A stretch of 64,000 nt of DNA from JAXHUH01 sp034211175 (lineage in GTDB: Bacteria > Actinomycetota > Acidimicrobiia > Acidimicrobiales > CAIXPF01). Position 1 is the stretch's first letter; each line of letters starts with the position of its first letter. Location: contig JAXHUH010000169.1 of NCBI GenBank assembly GCA_034211175.1, forward strand, positions 1-64,000, written 5' to 3'. Made by a program: the position numbers and the translations under genes. This document shows positions 33,067-42,034 of the stretch, piece after piece. The notes under the pieces are model-generated. The model saw only the letters and a list, made by a program, of their open reading frames with translations, did not search any database and was not told where the DNA came from.

Positions 33067-34173
33067 TCAGTGCTCCAGCCGATAGAAGCGGAAGAAGTCG
33101 TTCTCGATGGGGAGGACCTCGATGCCCGAGAACCCCGCGTCGGTCACGTAGCGATCCAGGGTGGGCCTCCGCATGACGGCGCCGGTGGCGACGGACTCGG
33201 CAGCGTTGCGCCCGTCGGGCAGGCAGCAGATCAGGCTGAACCCGTAGATGAACTGCTCGACCGGGTCGGGCTCGCCGGTGAATCGATCGCCGACCCGCTC
33301 GTCCATCACGATGACCGTGCCACCCGGCTCGACCATCGCCTTCATCGCCGCCAGCACCGAGACGGGGTCGGCCATGTCGTGGATGCACTCGAGCGCCAGC
33401 ACGAGGTCGTAGCCGTCGGCGCGCACCTCGCCCGCGTCGACGGTGTGGAAGTGGACCCGGTCGGCGACCCCGGCCTCGGCGGCGTGGGCGCGGGCCTTCT
33501 CGACGGAGGGCCCGTCGACGTCGTAGCCGTCGACCCGCGCCCGGGGATAGGCGCGGGCGATGCCGATCGAGGACCAGCCGAGGCCACAGCCGACGTCGGC
33601 GACGGTGCCGCCGTCACGGAGCGTGGCGTCGACCTCCGGGATCGATGCGAGGTACTCCTGGCCGAGGAGGTTGAGGAACATCGGTCGGTTGGCCTCGGCC
33701 TGACCGCAGCGGGCGCCGTCGCCGTGCTGGTGCCAGCCGAACCCGGTACCCGTGCGGTACGTCTCGATGACGTCGTAGAGGCTTCGTCCCAACGACGTCG
33801 CGAGCCCCGGGAACGGCGCCATGTAGGCCACGCTCGATCGGTTCGTGAGGACCTCGACCGCCTCCGGGGCGATGGCGAAGCGCCGCTCGGTCGGAGCCGC
33901 GTCGGCGTCCTCGACGCTCAGGTAGCCGGTCACGGTCTGCTGCTCCAGCCACTCGCGGGCGTAGCGCTCGTCGGTCTGCGTGGCGGCGGCGAGCTCGGCC
34001 GAGGTCATCGAGCGCGCCGTGGCGAGCGCGTCGTACCAGCCGAGGGTCACGCCGATGGTCGTGGCGTAGGTGCTCATCGTGCCGAGGAGGTCGGCGAACA
34101 CCTTGTCGGCGAAGGTCCCGACGGCCTCGTCGCTCGGGTGCTCGTCGTGCTCGGGGATCTGGGTCGCTGTCAT
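33067..34173 (-). CDS. SAM-dependent methyltransferase with winged-helix N-terminus
   Basis: A 368-residue methyltransferase. The N-terminal dimerisation/winged-helix part (about 1-110) includes MTSAELAAATQTDERYAREW. The catalytic domain has motif I TVADVGCGLGWSSIGIARAY, then DGYDVDGPSVE, and a LALECIHDMADPVSVL segment typical of class I enzymes. The ATG at 34173 is preferred over a GTG at 34182. It diverges from the BTAD regulator and leads the operon with the PhyH dioxygenase, which together would modify one small molecule. Confidence 0.85.
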   Translation of the reverse strand: MTATQIPEHDEHPSDEAVGTFADKVFADLLGTMSTYATTIGVTLGWYDALATARSMTSAELAAATQTDERYAREWLEQQTVTGYLSVEDADAAPTERRFAIAPEAVEVLTNRSSVAYMAPFPGLATSLGRSLYDVIETYRTGTGFGWHQHGDGARCGQAEANRPMFLNLLGQEYLASIPEVDATLRDGGTVADVGCGLGWSSIGIARAYPRARVDGYDVDGPSVEKARAHAAEAGVADRVHFHTVDAGEVRADGYDLVLALECIHDMADPVSVLAAMKAMVEPGGTVIVMDERVGDRFTGEPDPVEQFIYGFSLICCLPDGRNAAESVATGAVMRRPTLDRYVTDAGFSGIEVLPIENDFFRFYRLEH

Positions 34174-34243
34174 GACCGCCACCTTGACGAACGCCGTCGC
34201 GGCGTGGTCACGGCTCGATTGCAGCGATGCTCATACTGGCGCC

Positions 34244-37048
34244 ATGCGGTTCTCCGTTCTCGGGCCCATCGAGGTCGAAACCGCAGATGGGGAGCGGCGC
34301 ACGATCGGTAGCGCCAACCAGCGGGCCATCCTCGCCATGCTCCTGTCCCGACCGGGCACCGTCGTCGCCACGGACGAGCTGATCGATGGCCTGTGGGGCG
34401 ACGATCCGCCGCCGAGCGCCCTCAAGTCGCTGCGGACCTACGTGTCGCGCCTGCGCAAGGTCGTTGGTGACCGCCTCGTCGGGCACGACGACGGCTACTC
34501 GCTCGGCTGCACCGGCGACGAGCTCGACGCCCGGACCTTCGAGGAGGACGTGGGCTCGGGCCGCTACGCCGAGGCCCTGCGGTTGTGGCGAGGGCGGCCC
34601 TACGGCGACGCGGCGGACCTGCCGGTGGTTCGCGGCGATGCCGTCCGACTCGAGAGCCTGATCTCGACGGCCCGTTCGGGCCACCTCGAGGAGCTGCTGG
34701 CCCGGGGCCGGCTGGCGGATGCGGTCTCCGGCGCCGAGGCGGTCGTGGTCGACGATCCGCTCAACGAAGCGGCCTGGGCCACCCTGGTCCGGGCCCTGGC
34801 GAGCTCGGGGCGCGTGGCCGATGCACTCCGCGCCTTCCAGCGCGCGTCGAGCGAGCTCGCCGAGGCCGGGCTGGGCCCGGGGAGCGCGCTCCGCTCGGCC
34901 GAAGCCGAGGCGCTCGCCGACCCCGACCCGCCGGCCGTGCCGATGCACCGGCGTCACGTGCCCCCGAAGCCGCTGACCGGGACGGTCGGTGTCGGCGCCG
35001 ACATCGACCGCCTGGTCGAGCTCACCGGGACCCGACGTCTGGTGACGATCGTCGGCCCGGGCGGTGTCGGCAAGACCCGCGTGTCGCTCGAGGTCGGGCG
35101 TTCCGCGGCCGGGCGCCACGAGCTCGGGACCCGGGTCGTCGAGCTGTCCCGGATCAGCGAGCCGAATGCCATCGGCCCGGCGATCCGACGGGCGCTGGAC
35201 CTGAGCGAGGATGACTCCGGCCTCCTCGACGGCCTCGGCGCCGTCGATGCGCTCCTCGTGCTCGACAACTGCGAGCACCTCGTCGACGCGGTCGCGGCCG
35301 AGGTGCCGGCCCTCCTCGCCGGTGGTGACCAGCTCCACGTGCTCGCAACGAGCCGCGAACCCCTCGGAATCGCCGGCGAAGTCCGATGGACGCTCGCCCC
35401 GCTCTCCACCCGGGGGCCCGACCCGCCGGCGCTGCAACTGTTCATCGAACGGGCTCGGGACGCAGGAGTCGAGCTCGATGCGGCCGACGATCGGGCCCGA
35501 ACCGTGGTGGCCCAGCTCGACGGCCTGCCGCTGGCCCTGGAGATGGCGGCGGCGCGGCTGGCGACCAGGGGTCTCGCCGACCTCGCCGACGAGCTCGAGC
35601 GCACCGTCGCGTCACTTCGGGCAGGACGGGGAGCGGCCGAGCGGCACAGCACGCTCCGGGCGGTGTTGGCCTGGTCCGAGGCGCTGCTGACGCCGGGCGA
35701 GCGTTCCGTTCTCGCCGACTTCTCCATGTTCGCCGGCCCGGTCGACGCAGACGACGTGGCGGCCGCGGTCGAGGCCCCGGACCCCGTCGGCTCGGTGTGC
35801 GCCCTCGCCGAGCGATCACTCGTCACCGTCGACACCACCGCCGCCCGGGCCCGCTATCGATCGCTCGAGACCGTGCGGCAGTTCGGTCGCGAGCGGTTGG
35901 TTGCGGAGGGTCGGTTCGATGCGGTCGCACGGCGCCACGCCGAGTGGTTCACCAACGCGGCGGAGGAGGCGGCCTCCGCCTACGACAGCGCCGACCAGGC
36001 CGCCGCCGTCGCCCGCATCGACGACATGTTCGACGAGCTCCGCGCCGCGCACCTGTGGGCCCGGCTCCACGATCCGACCCTGGCCGTGCGGCTCTCCCAC
36101 GCGCTCTTCCAGCCGGCGTTCCAGGGGCTGCGCGTCGAGGTGTTCGACTGGTCCCTCGCGCTGGCCGAGACCGTCCCCGAAGCGCCCGGCGCAGCGGTGC
36201 TGGCCGCCGAGATCTCGTATGGCCTGACCCTGGTCGGCCAGATCGACGCGGCACGGCACTGGGCCGAGCGGGCGATCGACCGGGCGGAGGACCCGCGGCC
36301 GGTTCGTGCTGCGTACGGTGCGCTGGCCGACATCGGCCTCTACACCGGCGACCTGGCCGGGTCCATCGTGGCGGCCAACCGCTACGACCGCCTCGTCGAG
36401 GAGGCGGGCACCCGCATCGAGCGCGCCATGGCCAAGGCGAGCCGGTCCCTGCCCCTGGCCTACCTCGGGCGCCACAGCGAAGCCCTCGCCGTCATCCCGG
36501 CCGAGGCCCCTGTCGGTGCGCCGCCCACGGCCCGGGCGTGGCTCGCCTACAGCCGGGGCGAGGTGATGCCCGACACCGAGGCCGAGGCGGCGCTGCACGA
36601 GCTCGACATCGCCGTCGCACTGGCCGAGTCGGTCGACAGCCGGTTCCTGGCCGGCGTGGCCCAGGTGTCGGCGGCATCGCGCCGGGCCCGGTGCGGCCGG
36701 GCCGAGCAGGCGATCGGCCCACTGGCCCGGACCGTCGAGCGGTTCGCCGCCGGGGGCAACACGAGCCAGCTGCTGACCACGCTTCGGAACCTGCCGACGT
36801 TGCTCGCCCGCCTGGGGGAGTGGACCGGCGCCGCCGAGATCCTCGGTGGGCTCTCGACCGCGTCGACCAACCCGACGTACGGCGACGAGGCCGTCGGGCT
36901 CGCCGCCGCGGAGCGCGCGGCCCGCCAAGCTCTCGGCGACGCCGAGCACTCCCGCTCGCATCGCCGTGGCGCCGAGCGGTCTCTGGACCAGACCGCCGCC
37001 TACGCCGTCGCCCTGCTCGACGGCCTGGGCTCCGATCGGGCGGTCTGA
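34244..37048 (+). CDS. BTAD/SARP-type transcriptional regulator with NTPase domain
   Basis: A 934-residue AfsR-like regulator. The N-terminal OmpR-type winged helix is RFSVLGPIEVETADG through the LRTYVSRLRKVVGD region (to about residue 90). The BTAD domain follows to about 235. The P-loop GPGGVGKTR is at about residue 270 and a LLVLDNCEHL Walker B follows; the C-terminus is helical repeats. A CATACT box (34232-34237) 6 nt before the ATG suggests a leaderless mRNA. Such proteins activate specialised-metabolism operons; the divergent methyltransferase/dioxygenase pair is the likely target. Confidence 0.9.
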   Translation: MRFSVLGPIEVETADGERRTIGSANQRAILAMLLSRPGTVVATDELIDGLWGDDPPPSALKSLRTYVSRLRKVVGDRLVGHDDGYSLGCTGDELDARTFEEDVGSGRYAEALRLWRGRPYGDAADLPVVRGDAVRLESLISTARSGHLEELLARGRLADAVSGAEAVVVDDPLNEAAWATLVRALASSGRVADALRAFQRASSELAEAGLGPGSALRSAEAEALADPDPPAVPMHRRHVPPKPLTGTVGVGADIDRLVELTGTRRLVTIVGPGGVGKTRVSLEVGRSAAGRHELGTRVVELSRISEPNAIGPAIRRALDLSEDDSGLLDGLGAVDALLVLDNCEHLVDAVAAEVPALLAGGDQLHVLATSREPLGIAGEVRWTLAPLSTRGPDPPALQLFIERARDAGVELDAADDRARTVVAQLDGLPLALEMAAARLATRGLADLADELERTVASLRAGRGAAERHSTLRAVLAWSEALLTPGERSVLADFSMFAGPVDADDVAAAVEAPDPVGSVCALAERSLVTVDTTAARARYRSLETVRQFGRERLVAEGRFDAVARRHAEWFTNAAEEAASAYDSADQAAAVARIDDMFDELRAAHLWARLHDPTLAVRLSHALFQPAFQGLRVEVFDWSLALAETVPEAPGAAVLAAEISYGLTLVGQIDAARHWAERAIDRAEDPRPVRAAYGALADIGLYTGDLAGSIVAANRYDRLVEEAGTRIERAMAKASRSLPLAYLGRHSEALAVIPAEAPVGAPPTARAWLAYSRGEVMPDTEAEAALHELDIAVALAESVDSRFLAGVAQVSAASRRARCGRAEQAIGPLARTVERFAAGGNTSQLLTTLRNLPTLLARLGEWTGAAEILGGLSTASTNPTYGDEAVGLAAAERAARQALGDAEHSRSHRRGAERSLDQTAAYAVALLDGLGSDRAV

Positions 37049-37072
37049 TCCGTTTCACCTCACGGCGAGCGA

Positions 37073-37819
37073 TCACACGTGGCCGCCGAGGTGCTCCTTC
37101 GTGGCCGTACCCGAGATGGCCTCGTTGACGGGGAAGAAGATCGATCGGCGCAGCCGACGCCGTTCGATCTCGGTCCGGCCGAAGCCGGCCGCGTCGATGA
37201 GCTCATCGGTGTGGCGCCCCAACTGGCAGCCCTCGAAGGTCCATGACCACGGCCTGGACAGGAGTCGTTGGGCCCAACCACGAGGGCTGCCACGGTGCGC
37301 GGCGACGTGCTCGACGAAGCGGAACGCACCGCCGGGCCGGAGCACCCGCAGCACCTCGGCGAGCACGAGGTCCGGCCGCTCCACCGTGCACAGCACCAGC
37401 GAGCAGATGACCTCGTCGACCGACTCGTCGGGCAGCGGGATGACCTCGGCACGGGCCTCGATCAGCTCGAGATCGATGTCCCGCCCGCGCGCCCGCTCCT
37501 CGAGCCTGCGGTGCATGGCCTCGTTGGGCTCGAGTGCCAGGACCGTGCTGCCGGTCGGGAGGTAGGCGAAGTTGGCGCCGACCCCGGCGCCCAGCTCCAG
37601 GATCGTTCCCGGTTCGATCCCGGCGAAGGCCCGCTGCTTGTGGCCGGAGCTGATCACGTTGATGTACCGATCGAACGCGGTGAAGAACCAGGCGTTGAAC
37701 CGGCCGCGGGCGCCGTTGTCGAAGGTCGTGGCGGGTGCGTGGCCGCGACCGCCGTGGGTGATCTCAGGGTCGATGGAGGTCGTGTCACTGCGGCGCGTCG
37801 TGCTCGGCGTGGTCGTCAT
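37073..37819 (-). CDS. Class I SAM-dependent methyltransferase (UbiE/phospholipid type)
   Basis: A 248-residue methyltransferase. Motif I is ILELGAGVGANFAYLP, followed by LALEPNEAMHRRL. Motif IV is VDEVICSLVLCTVERPD, and LRVLRPGGAFRFVEHVAAH comes next. The C-terminal WSWTFEGCQLGRHTDELI stretch is shared with methyltransferases related to phosphatidylethanolamine and thiol methylation. The ATG at 37819 is preferred over a GTG at 37828. It converges with the BTAD regulator, leaving only 24 bp between stops. Confidence 0.85.
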   Translation of the reverse strand: MTTTPSTTRRSDTTSIDPEITHGGRGHAPATTFDNGARGRFNAWFFTAFDRYINVISSGHKQRAFAGIEPGTILELGAGVGANFAYLPTGSTVLALEPNEAMHRRLEERARGRDIDLELIEARAEVIPLPDESVDEVICSLVLCTVERPDLVLAEVLRVLRPGGAFRFVEHVAAHRGSPRGWAQRLLSRPWSWTFEGCQLGRHTDELIDAAGFGRTEIERRRLRRSIFFPVNEAISGTATKEHLGGHV

Positions 37820-38048
37820 GCGGCGCACGATGACGAACGGGATCGCAGGACGATGGCGTCACGCTCGCAGGCCGACAGCGCGTCGCCCCGCAGGGGTCGC
37901 CCGAGTGCGAGGCCGGCGGGCGGGGGAGCACACGCACCGCCGCATCCGCCGCCGGTTGCGCCGCCGCTCGGGGCCCTCGGCGATCGCAGCGGGAGCGGGC
38001 AGGAACATCCCGAACGACGTCGTCGGGAATGCCGACTAGGTTGCCGTC

Positions 38049-39224
38049 ATGCCGGCGATCGATGCGGATTGGCGGGTGGTCGATGGGGTTGCGACGGCGT
38101 GGTTCGACGCGTCGTCGCTGGTCGAGGGGGCTGCGCTCGCAGGGCGCATCGTCGAGCTGTCGGCCGGGCTCGCTGTTGACGTGCGCGCGACCGGGGTACG
38201 GGTGCGCGTGGGCTCGGGCGAACACGCCGAGGCCGTGTCGGTGGTCGCGCGGGATCTCGGGCTGGTCGCGGGCCCCTCCGTGCTGCAGCAGGTGAGCGTC
38301 GCGCTCGACGCCGCGGACCCGGCGGCGCTGACGCCGTTCTGGCAGCCGGTGCTCGGCTACGTGCCCGGGGACGATGGCGGTCTGGTGGATCCGCTGCGGC
38401 GCGACCCGGCGATGCGGATCCGGCCGTCGACGGAGCCGCGGCCGCTCCGGAATCGCATCCACCTCGACGTGGTGCGGCCGGCTGCGGAGATCGAGCGGGC
38501 GAACCTGGGCGAGGCGCACGGACCCTACGGGGTCCGTCACGCCGATCCCGATGGCAACGAGGTCGACGTGGTGCCGGGCGACCCGCTCGGCGGGACGGGC
38601 TCGACTGCGGACTGGCAGGCGGTGTTCGGCGCGATGGCGTGCTACCGGACGACGTCGCCGACGCACCAGCGGGACCTGGCCGCCGCAGTGGCGGCGCTGG
38701 CCGACCGCGCGGGCTTCCCGCTGCTGATCGACCTGCGCCCCGGGCTCGTGATCGTCGACAGCGGCAAGGACCTGTGGGACCCCGGTGCCCATGGCCTCGA
38801 GCTCGACTTCACCGAGCTCGCCGCCGCCGTGCAGGCCGCTGCCCGCGACCTCGGAGCCGTTGCGGACGCGGGGCTGGCGCGCTTCGTCCAAATCTTCTTC
38901 GACGCCGCCGACGTCGCCGCGGTCCGCGCGTTCTGGGTCGCCGCGCTCGGCTACGTCCACGACCGCCGAGCCGGGCTCACCGACATCGTCGATCCGCAGC
39001 GGCTGAACCCGGTGCTCGTGTTCCAGGAGCTCGATGCCACGGAGACGGAGCGGCGCCGGCAGCGCAACCGGATCCACCTCGAGCTCGCCGTGCCGTCGGA
39101 CAACGCGCGGTCACGGCTCGACGCGTGCCTCGCAGCCGATGGTCGGCTCCTCGACGAGTCGGAGGATCGCCGGCGGGTGGCCGACCCCGAGGACAACGAG
39201 CTGGTGATCGTCGCCGGCCCATGA
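38049..39224 (+). CDS. Tandem pterin-dehydratase-like/VOC fusion protein
   Basis: A 391-residue protein built as a duplicated pair. Residues about 1-75 and 185-275 look like 4a-hydroxytetrahydrobiopterin dehydratase folds. Residues about 80-180 and 280-390 are VOC (glyoxalase-like) domains, each with an FWxxxLGYV start and an RIHLDV/RIHLEL strand followed by a DPxxNE end. The HHP catalytic pattern of true dehydratases is not visible, so those domains are probably structural or ligand-binding. The VOC metal ligands are only partly present. Function is unknown; the pairing is known in actinobacteria, but I cannot name a reaction. Confidence 0.7.
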   Translation: MPAIDADWRVVDGVATAWFDASSLVEGAALAGRIVELSAGLAVDVRATGVRVRVGSGEHAEAVSVVARDLGLVAGPSVLQQVSVALDAADPAALTPFWQPVLGYVPGDDGGLVDPLRRDPAMRIRPSTEPRPLRNRIHLDVVRPAAEIERANLGEAHGPYGVRHADPDGNEVDVVPGDPLGGTGSTADWQAVFGAMACYRTTSPTHQRDLAAAVAALADRAGFPLLIDLRPGLVIVDSGKDLWDPGAHGLELDFTELAAAVQAAARDLGAVADAGLARFVQIFFDAADVAAVRAFWVAALGYVHDRRAGLTDIVDPQRLNPVLVFQELDATETERRRQRNRIHLELAVPSDNARSRLDACLAADGRLLDESEDRRRVADPEDNELVIVAGP

Positions 39225-39278
39225 GCTCGGCTTGGCCGGAACCGGCGGGGCGCACGGTCGCGGTCCGGCCTCGGCCCC

Positions 39279-39896
39279 CTACCCGTTCGCCGCGGCGGCC
39301 TCGGCGTCGGCGACCGCGGCGGCGATGCGCTTGGCCCGGGTCTCCGGCCGGGCGGCGCTGACGATCGACCACAGCGTCAGCTTGCGGGCGCTCGGAGCGA
39401 GCTGGTCCCAGTTGGCCCGGGCGACGGGGGACGCGTCGAGCGCGGCGGCGAGGTCGGCGGGTTCTTCGAGGTCCTCGACCGGGTCGGCGATGGTCCACCA
39501 TCCGTTCGCCTTCGCGGCGTCGATCGCGGCTCGGCCGGCATCGGTCATGAGGCCGCGGTCCTCCATGTCGGCGGCGCGTCGGCGGTTCAGCCGGGACCAG
39601 GGGCTCTTGGCCTTCCGCGGCGTGATCAGCTGGAGGGTCCGGTCGGCGTCGAGGGTCGCGGCCGTCGAGTCGATCCACCCGAAGCAGAGCGACTCCTCGA
39701 CGACCTCGGGGTACGGGCACCGTGGTCGGCCGGTGCCCGTGCGCCACGAGCACAACCACACGCCGCGGGCCGACGTGTGGTTGTGCTCGAGCCACGCTCG
39801 CCACTGCGCGCGGGTCTCGACGTGGTGGATCGGGAAGTCGAACCGCCAGGTGGCCGGGTGCTCGGACGCCGACGGTTCGGGGCGCGCAGGGGTCAC
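39279..39896 (-). CDS. YdeI/OmpD-associated family protein
   Basis: A 205-residue cytosolic protein of the YdeI family (linked to antimicrobial peptide resistance in enterobacteria, otherwise uncharacterised). Conserved pieces are WRAWLEHNHTSARGVWLCSW, EEALCFGWIDS-like EESLCFGWIDST, and TPRKAKSPWSRLN. The C-terminal helical part (WTIADPVEDLEEPADLAAAL) is also typical. GTG at 39896 is 12 bp from the stop of the epoxide-hydrolase-like gene upstream on the same strand, so co-transcription is likely. Confidence 0.82.
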   Translation of the reverse strand: MTPARPEPSASEHPATWRFDFPIHHVETRAQWRAWLEHNHTSARGVWLCSWRTGTGRPRCPYPEVVEESLCFGWIDSTAATLDADRTLQLITPRKAKSPWSRLNRRRAADMEDRGLMTDAGRAAIDAAKANGWWTIADPVEDLEEPADLAAALDASPVARANWDQLAPSARKLTLWSIVSAARPETRAKRIAAAVADAEAAAANG

Positions 39897-39908
39897 GTCA
39901 CATCCTGC

Positions 39909-40883
39909 CTACGAGGCGTCCTGCTGATCGAGCCACTTCAGGATCACCTGGTTCGTCTCCTCCCGCCGCTCCTGCTGGATCCAGTGTCCCGAGTCCAGGC
40001 TCACCACCTCCACGTCGGGCACGAAGTCGGCGAGGTTCTCGAGCGGCATGACCATGTCGTGGTCGCCGTAGATCATGAGCGCGGGCTGGCGGATGATCGG
40101 GTCGGCGTCGGCCAGCAGGTGCCAGTTGCGGTCCAGGTTCCGGTACCAGTTGATGCTGGGGGTGAACCCGGTCGTCTCGAAGGCCGACACGAACACGGCC
40201 AGCTCGTCCTCGCTCATGACCGGTTCTCCGAGCGGTGCCTCCGCCCGGGCGAGGTTGATCATCATCATGCCGGGCTCGGGCGGGGCCGGCGGGACGTTCT
40301 TGCGGTACAGGTTGTCGAGGAACCGGTGCGTGTGCTCGTCGAGCACGGCGTCGGCGACGCCCGGCTGGCGGTTGAAGTGGACGAAGTAGAAGTCGCCGCC
40401 GAACACCGCCTCCATGAGCTCGATCCACGGCTGCTCGCCGCGCACCTGGTAGGGGAGACTGAGGGCGACGACCTTGTTCACCCGCTCCGGGTGCAGGAGC
40501 GTGAGCCCCCACACGACGAAGGCACCCCAGTCGTGACCGACGAACGTGGCGTCGTCGTACCCGTAGTGATCGAGCAGCGCGACGAGATCGCCCGTGAGGT
40601 GCTCGATGTCGTAGTCGGTCACCTCACTCGGGCGGGACGAGCTCCCGTAGCCCCGCTGGTTGGGGACGATCACGTGGTGCCCCGCCGCCACGAGGGCGGG
40701 GATCTGATGGCGCCAGGAGAACGCGTGCTCGGGCCAGCCGTGGCAGAGCACGATGGGCCTTCCCGCGTGCTCCCGGCCGGCCTCGAACACCTCGAGCTCG
40801 ATGCCGTTGACCGGGACGATGATCGGGGTGGGGAACTCGGCGGTGGGGAACTCGGTCGTGGGCAGCTCGGTCGGATCCGACAT
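39909..40883 (-). CDS. Epoxide hydrolase-like alpha/beta hydrolase
   Basis: A 324-residue alpha/beta hydrolase of the epoxide hydrolase group. The oxyanion motif is HGWP (49-52). The nucleophile is Asp118 in VGHDWGAFV, where esterases would have Ser. A cap domain follows with the INWYRNLDRNW tyrosine region, and DSGHWIQQE supplies the catalytic histidine. The Asp nucleophile separates it from esterases; haloalkane dehalogenase remains an alternative. ATG at 40883 follows GAAGAGGACG. It diverges from a WYL regulator. Confidence 0.88.
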   Translation of the reverse strand: MSDPTELPTTEFPTAEFPTPIIVPVNGIELEVFEAGREHAGRPIVLCHGWPEHAFSWRHQIPALVAAGHHVIVPNQRGYGSSSRPSEVTDYDIEHLTGDLVALLDHYGYDDATFVGHDWGAFVVWGLTLLHPERVNKVVALSLPYQVRGEQPWIELMEAVFGGDFYFVHFNRQPGVADAVLDEHTHRFLDNLYRKNVPPAPPEPGMMMINLARAEAPLGEPVMSEDELAVFVSAFETTGFTPSINWYRNLDRNWHLLADADPIIRQPALMIYGDHDMVMPLENLADFVPDVEVVSLDSGHWIQQERREETNQVILKWLDQQDAS

Positions 40884-40959
40884 GTGCACGTCCTCTTCGG
40901 TTGTCTCGGGTTGCCCGGTGGGGGCGGGCCTGACAGGACCCGAACCTACGGACCACTGC

Positions 40960-40974
40960 GGACAGGTTCTGTCC
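40960..40974. promoter_or_regulatory. Candidate WYL-regulator operator
   Basis: GGACAG-GTT-CTGTCC is a perfect 6-bp inverted repeat with 3-bp spacer in the 115-bp divergent gap. A second half-site, TGACAGGACC, is at 40931-40940. This is a likely binding site for the adjacent HTH-WYL regulator. Confidence 0.55.
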
Positions 40975-40998
40975 TCGGTGACGTGCGAAGCTCTGAAC

Positions 40999-41964
40999 GT
41001 GCGAAACGACCCGACCGGGCGGGCGCTGCAGCTCCTGTCCCTGCTGCAGACCCATCGGCTGTGGGGCGGCGCCGAGCTGGCCGAGCGCCTGGAGGTCACG
41101 GAGCGAACGGTTCGACGCGACGTCGAGCGCCTGCGCGACCTGGGTTATCCGGTCGAGGCCATGGCGGGCAGCGACGGTGGCTACCGGCTCGCGGCCGGTG
41201 CCCACCTGCCGCCGCTCGTGTTCGACGACGACGAGGCGGTGGCGGTCGCCGTCGGGTTGCGCGCGGCCGCGGGCGCGGCGATCGGTGGCATCGAGGACAC
41301 GTCGGTGCGGGCACTGGCCAAGATCGAACAGGTGCTTCCCGATCGTCTTCGGCGCCGGGTCGCGGCGCTCGACGCCAGCGTCGTGTCGCTGCGGCCGGCG
41401 CACGGCGACGACGACCTCGTCGACCCCGACACCCTCAGCCTGCTCGCGGCGGCGTGCCGGGACCACGAGGAGGTCCGCTTCGACTACCGGCGCCCGAACG
41501 GCGAGGACAGCCGACGCCTGGTCGAGCCTCACCAGCTGGTCGCGGCCGGCCGCCGCTGGTACCTCGTCGCGTGGGATGTCCGCCGCGCCGACTGGCGCAC
41601 GTTCCGCCTCGATCGGCTCGGCGATGCGCGGCTGGCCGGCCGGCGGTTCGCGCCGCGCGACATCCCCGGCGGCGACGGCGCTGCGTACTTCGCGGCGTCG
41701 GTTGCGTCGATACCCCGCGAGGTCGAGACGCTGGTGGCGGTCGACGCCCCCTACCACCAACTCGCCGATGCATTGGTCCGGGTCGACCACACGGCGGTCG
41801 AGACCGGCGGCGATTCGTGCACGATCCGACTGCGCGCCGTCGAGGCCGAGTCCCTCGTCGCCGCGGTGGTCCGTCTGGCGAGGCGGTGGTCGGTTCGGGT
41901 TCTCGAGCCCGGTGCGGTCGCCGACGAGATCGCCGCGCTGGCCGGACGTCTCGCCCAACGCTGA
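40999..41964 (+). CDS. HTH/WYL-domain transcriptional regulator (YafY type)
   Basis: A 321-residue regulator. The N-terminal HTH_11 is LLSLLQTHRLWGGAELAERL then EVTERTVRRDVERLRDLGYP, with a GSDGGYRLAAG wing. The WYL ligand-sensing domain follows (HEEVRFDYRRPNGED, then GRRWYLVAWDVRRADWRTFR), ending in a WCX-type C-terminal domain. GTG at 40999 begins the helix-turn-helix at residue 5. It probably controls the divergent epoxide-hydrolase-like gene through the palindrome at 40960. Confidence 0.88.
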   Translation: MRNDPTGRALQLLSLLQTHRLWGGAELAERLEVTERTVRRDVERLRDLGYPVEAMAGSDGGYRLAAGAHLPPLVFDDDEAVAVAVGLRAAAGAAIGGIEDTSVRALAKIEQVLPDRLRRRVAALDASVVSLRPAHGDDDLVDPDTLSLLAAACRDHEEVRFDYRRPNGEDSRRLVEPHQLVAAGRRWYLVAWDVRRADWRTFRLDRLGDARLAGRRFAPRDIPGGDGAAYFAASVASIPREVETLVAVDAPYHQLADALVRVDHTAVETGGDSCTIRLRAVEAESLVAAVVRLARRWSVRVLEPGAVADEIAALAGRLAQR

Positions 41965-42034
41965 CCCGGTCGGCGGGCCGTGTCGCTCCGAGCGGTGGCT
42001 CGCACGCTCGACCGGCCGACTCCAGCGGGTGTGG

